Assembly: GCA_020355945.1 (NCBI GenBank)
Contig: CP070627.1
Location: forward strand, 6,551,323 to 6,556,728
Length of the DNA stretch: 5,406 nt
Reading direction: 5' to 3'
DNA from: Candidatus Aminicenantota bacterium
Lineage (GTDB): Bacteria > Acidobacteriota > Aminicenantia > UBA2199
Part shown: one piece after another, positions 1 to 3,978 of the stretch
Layout: the number at the start of each line of letters is the position of its first letter
Numbering within the stretch: position 1 is the first letter of the stretch
Notes under the pieces: model-generated
Databases searched by the model: none
What the model saw: only the letters and a program-made list of their open reading frames with translations
What the model was told of the DNA's origin: nothing
Translations under genes and position numbers: made by a program

Positions 1-645
1 ATGGCTGACCTGCAAATCTTCCCTGATAGAGTTGATCGATAGGGGGGAACCCACCAATAAGGGGAGACGAAGTGACAAAAGCTCAAGATTACCCATGTCG
101 GATACCTTTTCGAGATTCCTGATTTCTTCGTTTAACAGCCGTTGGCGATATTCTCTCGACCATCGTTTGGCTTCTACTTCCGAACCACTTAAAAAGGGTT
201 CAGGAAATCCACTTAATTGAAGCAAATCCATCAAATCATTGGTGGTTGTTATTTTTAATTCGGCAATTGAGAAGGGATGAAGTCGTAAAAAATGGTATCG
301 CCCCTGGAGCGAATCTCCTCCAAATCGATAATAATCTAATTTAGCACTGCCAATCACCAATATTTTACAGGTATCTCCGATCTTGTCATACAGCCCTTTA
401 AGATAATTTCTCCAGGAACGGTATTTGTGAATTTCATCAAAAACCATGAAATTTGTAGGGGGAAGTTCTCTTTTTAAAATAGATTCCCGGTCTTCATGAA
501 TATCCCAGTTTAAATAGCCTTTTTTTGATTCCAGGATTTGCTTTGCCAGTGTGGTTTTCCCCACCTGCCGAGCACCGGCGACAAATACCATTTTTCTTTT
601 TAAATCCGCTTTGACCTGTTCTGTGAGATATCGATGTTTTTTCAT
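1..645 (-). CDS. AAA+ ATP-binding protein, AAA_14/DUF4143 type (C-terminus outside window)
   Basis: This gene reads inward from ATG at 645-643 and stays open for 215 codons to the window edge, so only the N-terminal half or so is present. A Walker A motif, GARQVGKTT, lies at residues 24-32. A Walker B-like MVFDEIHK lies at 67-74, and a sensor-like VIGSAKLD follows at 97-104. The LQGRYHFLRLHPFS stretch near 113-126 matches the 'GR...L.PLSF.E' signature of this family. The family usually has about 380-450 residues, with a C-terminal DUF4143 and nuclease-like region that would lie to the left of this window. Such proteins are cytosolic, common in archaea and anaerobic bacteria, and mostly of unknown role; some have been linked to mobile or defence loci. 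The start is supported by a promoter six bases upstream. No Shine-Dalgarno is visible. The family call is secure; the function is not known. Confidence 0.9.
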   Translation of the reverse strand, partial: MKKHRYLTEQVKADLKRKMVFVAGARQVGKTTLAKQILESKKGYLNWDIHEDRESILKRELPPTNFMVFDEIHKYRSWRNYLKGLYDKIGDTCKILVIGSAKLDYYRFGGDSLQGRYHFLRLHPFSIAELKITTTNDLMDLLQLSGFPEPFLSGSEVEAKRWSREYRQRLLNEEIRNLEKVSDMGNLELLSLRLPLLVGSPLSINSIREDLQVSH

Positions 646-651
646 GTGGTT

Positions 652-680
652 ATATTACTACTTTTTTTGCCTATTGTCAA
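652..680 (-). promoter_or_regulatory. Sigma70-type promoter for the ATPase gene, probably leaderless
   Basis: Read on the minus strand, a perfect TTGACA (680-675) is followed by exactly 17 bp and then TAATAT (657-652). Only six bases separate the -10 box from the ATG at 645. Transcription would therefore begin at or next to the start codon, which fits the missing ribosome binding site. The -35 box lies inside a repeated element at 662-685. Confidence 0.65.
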
Positions 681-717
681 AAATACTCGCGAGTTTTTTT
701 GCCTGTTGTCAAAAATA
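662..717. repeat. Direct repeat of 24 bp (two copies) around a perfect 10-bp palindrome
   Basis: Positions 662-685 and 694-717 are 24-bp copies differing at one base (673 A versus 705 G). Each begins with seven T, then GCCTRTTGTCAAAAATA. The palindrome ACTCGCGAGT (685-694) sits at the junction and is followed by seven T. Each copy carries a minus-strand TTGACA, but only the gene-proximal one has a -10 box at the right distance. The palindrome-plus-T-tract layout recalls the 21-bp array at 2222-2536. Confidence 0.75.
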
Positions 718-880
718 AAGACAACGGTCTTTTGTATTTTTCTGCCATTTTAAGGGCCTGGTTAATTGTAAGATTAAGGGGACAGGCCGGAAGGGAAGGG
801 TCCCCAAAGCTTGTGTCCAAAGGTATTTTTAATATTTTGACCTTCGTGCCTTCGTGTCTTAGTGGCTAATTTCATGGCGG
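718..880. other. Intergenic stretch with an imperfect GGGGAC/GTCCCC inverted repeat and CTTCGTG repeats
   Basis: No gene is seen between the ATPase promoter and the end of the AraC-type gene. GGGGAC at 778-783 can pair with GTCCCC at 800-805 across a 16-base loop. AAGGGGACAGG-like pieces of this kind are, as I recall, common near REP-associated transposases in related bacteria, but no transposase is present. At 841-870 the segment CTTCGTGCCTTCGTG repeats CTTCGTG at an 8-bp step, a motif I recall from intergenic DNA of many environmental bacteria. Neither element has a demonstrated function here. Confidence 0.35.
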
Positions 881-1294
881 TTAAATTTTTATCACCGGGG
901 CCGGCCAATTTAAGCTGGTGAGGTATTCCAAAAGGTCCTCATCGGTAAAACCCATTTTCACCAATCTCATATACCTTCCCGGTGTCATCTTAAAATAATT
1001 TTTGAAAAGCCGGATAAAATAATCAACCGTAGAAAACCCCATTTTGTTCGCCACCTCTCTAACCTGCATGTTTTTGTCTCTCAATAACACCCGTGACCGG
1101 TATATCTTAAGAAAGGTCAAAAAACTCCCCGGTCCTATTTTGGCTTTGGTGCGAAATATTTGATACAAATAGGTTTCGCTGATATTTAACTGACGACAGA
1201 GCCGCGTCACTGTCAGCTCCCCCAGCTTATCATCATCCAGGGAGGCAATATACCGAACCACCCATTTCAAAAGTTCTGAATCATCTTTGCCCAT
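881..1294 (-). CDS. Stand-alone AraC/XylS-type DNA-binding transcriptional regulator
   Basis: This 137-residue protein is little more than an AraC-family DNA-binding domain. The first helix-turn-helix lies near residues 28-48 (TVTRLCRQLNISETYLYQIF). The second lies near 78-100 (VREVANKMGFSTVDYFIRLF). It ends with the family signature FKMTPGRYMR at 101-110. Full-length AraC-type activators usually have 250-300 residues with a sensory or dimerisation domain. Here only about 25 residues precede the first helix-turn-helix, so it resembles the short SoxS/MarA type, or a domain cut loose from a longer parent. A 27-residue tail (111-137) follows the domain. The start ATG at 1294 has no Shine-Dalgarno but lies 8 bp from a good promoter, so a leaderless mRNA is likely. 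The gene points away from the 1722 gene and could regulate it through the direct repeat at 1501-1536; that is inference. Confidence 0.88.
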   Translation of the reverse strand: MGKDDSELLKWVVRYIASLDDDKLGELTVTRLCRQLNISETYLYQIFRTKAKIGPGSFLTFLKIYRSRVLLRDKNMQVREVANKMGFSTVDYFIRLFKNYFKMTPGRYMRLVKMGFTDEDLLEYLTSLNWPAPVIKI

Positions 1295-1302
1295 AACATA
1301 AA

Positions 1303-1331
1303 ATATTACAGTATCTAAAAGTCCGTGTCAA
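1303..1331 (-). promoter_or_regulatory. Sigma70-type promoter for the AraC-type gene
   Basis: On the minus strand TTGACA (1331-1326) is followed by 17 bp and TAATAT (1308-1303). The ATG begins 8 bp further on at 1294. The predicted transcription start at about 1296-1297 leaves almost no 5' untranslated region. Box sequences, spacing and distance to the ATG closely match the ATPase promoter at 652-680. Confidence 0.65.
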
Positions 1332-1447
1332 GTTTTAAATAAATGAAAATCTTCTAAATTCACCATCTTTGACAACACAGAGATCCCAATTATGTGTTTT
1401 CTTGAAGCTGAAAGAGGATAAATAACACAAAATAAGATTTATTTTTC

Positions 1448-1592
1448 ATTTTTTGCATTTGAATAGACGGCTTCACCTGCCATTTGGGGTGCAAAATAAT
1501 GAAAATTGTCCACAAATACTGAAAATCCTCCACAAAATTTTCCGCTGGAAACCCTTATCCCTTGTACTTATACAGCGAAAAATGCAAAAAAT
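1448..1592. repeat. Perfect 13-bp inverted repeat with arms 119 bp apart
   Basis: ATTTTTTGCATTT at 1448-1460 is the exact reverse complement of AAATGCAAAAAAT at 1580-1592. A further TGCAAAAT lies between them at 1490-1497. The arms bracket the direct repeat at 1501-1536 and lie upstream of the -35 box at 1619. This is compatible with a looping operator pair, but low sequence complexity weakens the case. Confidence 0.5.
1501..1536. promoter_or_regulatory. 20-bp-spaced direct repeat, candidate regulator binding site
   Basis: GAAAATTGTCCACAAA (1501-1516) and GAAAATCCTCCACAAA (1521-1536) match at 14 of 16 positions and are offset by 20 bp, close to two helical turns. That is the geometry of AraC-family half-sites, and an AraC-type gene lies next door. 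The first copy also contains TTGTCCACA, one base from a DnaA box. The site lies 83 bp upstream of the -35 box of the 1722 gene. Confidence 0.5.
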
Positions 1593-1618
1593 ACATGGTG
1601 TTTGGCCCGGAAATGCGC

Positions 1619-1647
1619 TTGACATGGTCTTTTTGGCGCTGTAGAAT
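1619..1647 (+). promoter_or_regulatory. Sigma70-type promoter for the 1722 gene
   Basis: A perfect TTGACA (1619-1624), 17 bp, then TAGAAT (1642-1647, five of six consensus bases). The expected start at about 1654 gives a leader of some 65-70 nt containing the eight-base palindrome GCGGCCGC (1664-1671) and a good Shine-Dalgarno. This contrasts with the nearly leaderless minus-strand promoters in the same window. Confidence 0.7.
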
Positions 1648-1721
1648 GAGGCTTACACCTGGAGCGGCCGCCCATTTGTAAATAGAGTAAAAAAAATTTA
1701 AGAACAAGGAGAAAATGAACC

Positions 1722-2213
1722 ATGCCTTACAGTAAAGATTTTACAGCGTTGACCCCGGAAACAATGGATGGGTTGACACAGGCCATAATCAATGTTGACC
1801 AGTTGGCCTCTGTATTTGCCATCAACCTTACCATACCGGAGAGAAAGAGAATGTATACGGTAGGAGACCGGTCGTATCCGTTTGTGGAAAAATGCCTGGA
1901 TTATTTTAGAGAACACCAGGAGATGGGGCCGTCCTATCTCAGCCTTCAGCAATTTGAAAATCAATGGACCCTGTTTTCCCAGTTAAGAAAGTTGTCAAGC
2001 TTGATTGAGCCGGTGGTGGAAAAACTTAACGACACCTGTATGGCTGCCGGTGCAGAGGCGTTTTCCTCTGGACTGGTTTTTTACAAGGCTGCGCAAAATG
2101 CGGCAAAATCCAAAAAGCCCGGGGCCGATGCCATTGTGGCGGAACTGAAAAAAAGATACCACAGGCCAAGAAGAAGCACCAGCGCCCAGGAATCCAACGA
2201 TACCGAAAGTTAA
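1722..2213 (+). CDS. Uncharacterised small helical protein (163 aa)
   Basis: I cannot name this protein. It is predicted soluble, cytosolic and mostly alpha-helical, with no signal peptide or membrane segment. Residues 46-62 (TVGDRSYPFVEKCLDYF) and 103-126 (core NDTCMAAGAEAFSSGLVFYK) resemble a recurring layout I recall from hypothetical proteins of Bacteroidota and other anaerobes: 'GD.s..FVekal.ya', a tyrosine-leucine block, then 'L.DT.MAAGsEAy..al.fY...k.Aak...pGA..i...L..RF'. It closes with GADAIVAELKKRY (134-146), and the last 20 residues are a basic, then acidic, disordered-looking tail. AAGGAG at 1706-1711 lies 10 bases before ATG 1722 and fixes the start. An ATG at 1715 is too close to the Shine-Dalgarno and opens only a few codons. 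The gene is monocistronic: its own promoter lies upstream and a strong terminator follows the stop by six bases. A phasin-like role was considered but no phasin signature is evident. Confidence 0.85.
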   Translation: MPYSKDFTALTPETMDGLTQAIINVDQLASVFAINLTIPERKRMYTVGDRSYPFVEKCLDYFREHQEMGPSYLSLQQFENQWTLFSQLRKLSSLIEPVVEKLNDTCMAAGAEAFSSGLVFYKAAQNAAKSKKPGADAIVAELKKRYHRPRRSTSAQESNDTES

Positions 2214-2219
2214 TGATGT

Positions 2220-2266
2220 TGCCTCTCGTGAGACTTTTTTTGCCTCTCACGAGAGGCATTTTTTTT
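2220..2266 (+). terminator. Strong intrinsic terminator of the 1722 gene
   Basis: TGCCTCTCGTGAGA (2220-2233) pairs perfectly with TCTCACGAGAGGCA (2245-2258): a 14-bp stem with an 11-base loop, followed by eight T (2259-2266). The stem starts six bases after the TAA. The two arms lie in phase with the 21-bp array that follows and seem to be its first two units, so terminator and array are continuous. Confidence 0.9.
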
Positions 2267-2536
2267 CTCACCCCACTCTTTTTCCCTCTCACATGAGTTT
2301 TTTTTATTCACGCGTGAGTTATTTTTACTGGTGCGCCAGTCTTTTTTGCTCGCACGCCAGTTTTTTTTACTCACGCGCGAGTCTTTTTTACTCGCACGCC
2401 AGTCTTTTTTACCCACGCGCGAGTTTTTTTTACTCACGCGTCAGTCTTTTTTGCTCACGCGCGAGTCTTTTTTACTGGCGCGTCAGTCTTTTTTACTCAT
2501 ACGCGAGTCTTTTTTACTGGCACGCGAGTCTTTTTT
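2222..2536. repeat. 21-bp tandem array of hairpin-like cores and T-tracts (about 15 units)
   Basis: Fourteen-base cores recur at exactly 21-bp steps, starting at 2222, 2243, 2264, 2285, 2306 and so on to 2516. The array fills 315 bp. From 2306 the consensus core is ACTC-N6-GAGT, with GC-rich centres such as ACGCGC, followed by 6-8 T (broken by an A in one unit). Variant arms ACTG...CAGT occur. Left and right arms match in seven of the eleven cores from 2306 onward, for example 2327 (ACTGG/CCAGT) and 2369 (ACTC/GAGT). They mismatch at 2348, 2390, 2432 and 2516. The first units (2222-2298) are diverged. Because 21 is a multiple of three, several frames on both strands stay open and encode heptads (SKKDSRV-like on minus, ASLFYSR-like on plus). 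None has a Shine-Dalgarno, so I treat the array as non-coding. T-tracts every 21 bp, about two helical turns, should also bend the DNA. Confidence 0.92.
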
Positions 2537-2573
2537 ACTCAGGAAGGAAGGGATTGTGCGGGATGGTAAGCAG

Positions 2574-2588
2574 TCAAACCAGGTTTGA
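2574..2588. promoter_or_regulatory. Perfect 7-bp inverted repeat, possible operator
   Basis: TCAAACC-A-GGTTTGA is a perfect 15-bp palindrome with a single central base. It lies between the end of the 21-bp array and the nitroreductase promoter, about 70 bp upstream of that promoter's -35 box. No T-tract follows, so a protein-binding site is likelier than a terminator. The regulator is unknown. Confidence 0.4.
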
Positions 2589-2626
2589 TAGAAATTGAAT
2601 GGCCGGCATAACCCGGATCCCGGCAG

Positions 2627-2641
2627 TTGTCAAAAATACTC
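2627..2641. repeat. Third copy of the TTGTCAAAAATACTC element
   Basis: This 15-base segment is identical to 674-688, part of the repeat upstream of the ATPase gene; 705-717 carries 13 bases of the same motif. Here it lies just upstream of the nitroreductase promoter and downstream of the 21-bp array. Read on the minus strand it contains TTGACA, but no -10 box is evident at the right distance. Confidence 0.5.
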
Positions 2642-2656
2642 ACCCTATTCGCAGGA

Positions 2657-2685
2657 TTGTAAAATGGGCCGGGCTTTAATATAAT
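2657..2685 (+). promoter_or_regulatory. Sigma70-type promoter for the nitroreductase gene
   Basis: TTGTAA (2657-2662, four of six consensus bases), 17 bp, then a perfect TATAAT (2680-2685). A second TATAAT overlaps the expected start at 2688-2693. The leader would be about 20-25 nt and includes the Shine-Dalgarno AAGGAG at 2703-2708. Confidence 0.6.
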
Positions 2686-2714
2686 ACTATAATTCACAAT
2701 AAAAGGAGAAAAGA

Positions 2715-3566
2715 ATGCCTAACATAGACATTATAGCCAACCGCTGTACTCAATGTAACGACTGTATCGAAGTTTGCCCAACGGATACCCTGGAAATGAA
2801 CCGGGATTCGGCTGAAATTGCCCATCCTGAACGCTGTGTCTCTTGTGGGCATTGTGCCGCAATCTGTCCTGTGGATGCGATTACTTCCAGTAAAACCAAT
2901 ACCAGGGCTCCTTTCATCGTGGAAGAAATACCCCCCGGTTTACCCCCGGAACAGGCCTTGTTCCTTCAGAAACGCTCTACACGAATATTTAAACCTGGTA
3001 AACCGGGAAATGAAACCATCGAAACCCTGGTTCAGATTGCGGAAAAAGCCCCCAGTTCTCATAATCTCAGGCAAAGAGAGTACATCATCGTGACAGACCC
3101 GGCTAAAATCCGGCAGATGGAAGAGATCGTGGTAAAGGTATATCGTTCCTTGCTGAGGATTTTAAAACCGGCGGTCATAAAATTTTTCGGGTTCTTTTCA
3201 GGACGTTTGGGACAGGAGTTGGAGGAATTTGCAATTGATTTTAAGAACATGGTGGCGAAAACGTCCGCAGGGGAATCCCATATTTTCAGGGGAGCGCCCT
3301 GTGTGGTTTTTATTGCTGCTCCCAAAGGTTATGATCAAGCCAGGGATGATTGCGTGGCCGCCCAGCACTATATGATGCTTTACGCCCAGACCCTGGGAAT
3401 ATCCAGTTGTATCATCGGCTATGCCCAGTATGCCCACAAAAGATTGGAAAGATATTTAAATATTACCGGGGGTAAACAAATTTATGCGGTAACGATTTTT
3501 GGGTATCCCGGTTACAGTTACAGGAAAACGATTCGGCACAAATCCCCTTCTATCACCTGGAAATAG
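2715..3566 (+). CDS. Nitroreductase family protein with N-terminal 2x[4Fe-4S] ferredoxin domain
   Basis: This is a flavin-dependent oxidoreductase fused to a ferredoxin. Two classical cluster motifs open the protein: C11-x2-C14-x2-C17-x3-C21-P and C41-x2-C44-x2-C47-x3-C51-P, all eight cysteines intact. The nitroreductase fold follows from about residue 82. KRSTRIFKPG (86-95) matches the FMN-binding 'RRSvR.F' start, and APSSHNLRQREYIIV (112-126) the 'APS.hN.QPw.f.vv' motif. GAPCVVFIAA (193-202), AQTLGISSCIIGYAQYA (224-240) and FGYPGYSY (262-269) follow. The end, KSPSITWK, is typical of this fused family at about 270-290 residues. Such proteins pass electrons from ferredoxin clusters to FMN and then to an unknown substrate, in the cytosol of anaerobes. 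AAGGAG at 2703-2708, six bases before ATG 2715, fixes the start. The gene stands alone with its own promoter. The physiological substrate cannot be told from sequence. Confidence 0.95.
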   Translation: MPNIDIIANRCTQCNDCIEVCPTDTLEMNRDSAEIAHPERCVSCGHCAAICPVDAITSSKTNTRAPFIVEEIPPGLPPEQALFLQKRSTRIFKPGKPGNETIETLVQIAEKAPSSHNLRQREYIIVTDPAKIRQMEEIVVKVYRSLLRILKPAVIKFFGFFSGRLGQELEEFAIDFKNMVAKTSAGESHIFRGAPCVVFIAAPKGYDQARDDCVAAQHYMMLYAQTLGISSCIIGYAQYAHKRLERYLNITGGKQIYAVTIFGYPGYSYRKTIRHKSPSITWK

Positions 3567-3697
3567 GAGCGAGTCTCCGTGTGCTGCCGGTAGAAATCTT
3601 CTTTTAGCCAACCCTCACGGTTGGTCTTTTCAAACGTCAGCGCCAATTGAACCGCACTGTTAGCAATAAAACTGCGAGGCAAGGAGACACTTTCCAT
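3518..3697 (-). pseudogene. Possible gene remnant, antisense to the nitroreductase 3' end
   Basis: From ATG 3697 a 59-codon minus-strand frame runs to a stop at 3518. The first 44 residues (for example LPRSFIANSAVQLALTFEKT at 6-25, then NREGWLKEDFYRQHTETRS) have a protein-like composition. The last 15 read antisense through the nitroreductase, so any real coding part would be only about 3567-3697. The frame stays open further upstream to 3895, but there it crosses a palindrome and a promoter. No Shine-Dalgarno or promoter is seen. It may be the tail of a decayed gene or a chance frame; I do not recognise the family. Confidence 0.25.
3608..3630 (+). terminator. Weak candidate terminator of the nitroreductase gene
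   Basis: CCAACC (3608-3613) pairs with GGTTGG (3619-3624) across a five-base loop and is followed by TCTTTT. The stem has only six base pairs and the T-run is interrupted. It lies 42 bases after the TAG stop, a reasonable place for transcription to end. Confidence 0.4.
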
Positions 3698-3751
3698 TAT
3701 GCAATAAAAGCGTGTGAATAAATTTGAAAACAGTTTTACGCATAAATTTCC

Positions 3752-3779
3752 TTTACTTATCTGCAAATTAATGTATAAT
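3752..3779 (+). promoter_or_regulatory. Distal candidate promoter of the radical SAM region
   Basis: TTTACT (3752-3757, four of six bases) and a perfect TATAAT (3774-3779) are separated by 16 bp. The expected start near 3786 lies just before an ideal Shine-Dalgarno (AGGAGGT, 3801-3807). A transcript from here would contain the palindromes at 3850-3916. Confidence 0.45.
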
Positions 3780-3811
3780 ATTAATTTTATTTGCCTTTTT
3801 AGGAGGTCGAT

Positions 3812-3958
3812 TTGAGTGTTTTTGAGAGGCAGCGATGTACAACCTTTTTCAAAACGTACAACTTTAGTTGTACGTTTTGGGGGATTAAAAATCATACCAA
3901 AAATACAACTTTTGGTGTATTGACAACCAACTACATCATGGACTACAATGACCTTTAA
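3812..3958 (+). CDS. Doubtful small ORF (48 codons, TTG start) with ideal Shine-Dalgarno
   Basis: AGGAGG (3801-3806) lies five bases before TTG 3812. The frame is open to TAA 3956-3958, and the peptide is Thr/Asn/Phe-rich (starts LSVFERQRCTTFF). Alternatively, GTG 3816, nine bases from the same Shine-Dalgarno, opens 35 codons in another frame. The coding part overlaps a perfect palindrome and the proximal promoter, and the sequence looks like no family I know. The ribosome binding site is the only real support. It could be a leader peptide, the scar of a lost gene, or chance. Confidence 0.25.
   Translation: MSVFERQRCTTFFKTYNFSCTFWGIKNHTKNTTFGVLTTNYIMDYNDL
3850..3879. promoter_or_regulatory. 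Long palindrome, likely operator upstream of the radical SAM operon
   Basis: Two 14-bp arms, CAAAACGTACAACT (3850-3863) and AGTTGTACGTTTTG (3866-3879), are perfect inverted copies around a two-base centre. Neither flank gives a T-tract on its strand, so it does not look like a terminator. The half-site TACAACYTT recurs as direct copies at 3838-3846 and 3904-3912. This pattern suggests cooperative binding of a dimeric regulator just upstream of the -35 box at 3920. Confidence 0.6.
3896..3916. promoter_or_regulatory. Second inverted repeat abutting the -35 box
   Basis: ACCAAAA (3896-3902) pairs with TTTTGGT (3910-3916) around a seven-base loop that includes part of a TACAACTTT half-site. It ends four bases before the TTGACA at 3920, so a protein bound here could block or help RNA polymerase. 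Confidence 0.4.
3920..3949 (+). promoter_or_regulatory. Proximal sigma70-type promoter of the 3979-5406 operon
   Basis: A perfect TTGACA (3920-3925), 18 bp, then TACAAT (3944-3949, five of six bases). The expected start at about 3956 leaves a short leader of some 23 nt with the Shine-Dalgarno AAGGA at 3968-3972. Its position right behind the palindromes makes it the likely regulated promoter. Confidence 0.6.
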
Positions 3959-3978
3959 CAGGAAAATAAGGACAAATT

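Larger units (their letters stand above)
1332..1618. other. Intergenic regulatory stretch ahead of the 1722 gene
   Basis: I see no credible gene here. A 63-codon TTG-started frame at 1453-1644 has no Shine-Dalgarno, runs through the direct repeat and ends inside the promoter of the next gene. The stretch holds the direct repeat (1501-1536) and the outer inverted repeat (1448-1460 with 1580-1592), listed separately. It is A+T-rich and otherwise featureless to my reading. Confidence 0.6.

Noticed and set aside
32..220. 62-codon plus-strand ORF
   Set aside because: It lies antisense within the clearly coding ATPase frame, which carries Walker motifs.
1369..1396. Extra promoter (TTGACA with TATGTG)
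   Set aside because: The -35 box is perfect, but the -10 box matches poorly at 16-bp spacing and no gene follows closely.
1506..1534. DnaA boxes / replication origin
   Set aside because: TTGTCCACA is one base from a DnaA box, but the second copy (TCCTCCACA) is three bases off, and no dnaA, dnaN or A+T-rich unwinding element cluster is present.
1453..1644. 63-codon ORF with TTG start
   Set aside because: It has no ribosome site, overlaps the direct repeat, the inverted-repeat arm and the promoter of the next gene, and shows no recognisable motif.
1664..1671. GCGGCCGC palindrome in the leader of the 1722 gene
   Set aside because: An eight-base palindrome alone is not evidence of function. 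It could be a vector-like NotI site, but the flanks do not look like cloning sequence.
1722..2213. Phasin or granule-associated protein
   Set aside because: Size and helical nature fit, but there is no phasin motif and no polyester synthesis gene nearby.
2285..2536. CRISPR array
   Set aside because: The period is only 21 bp, there are no distinct spacers, and variation is spread through the units. No cas gene is seen.
2210..2598. Open frames on both strands across the 21-bp array, encoding basic (SKKDSRV-like) or aromatic (ASLFYSR-like) heptads
   Set aside because: A 21-bp period keeps several frames open at once. None has a Shine-Dalgarno, and the minus frame starts at a GTG inside a unit just after a TGA. 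I judge them by-products of the repeat, though a translated form cannot be fully excluded.
3059..3437. Two minus-strand ORFs inside the nitroreductase
   Set aside because: They are antisense shadows of a well-supported flavin/iron-sulfur protein.
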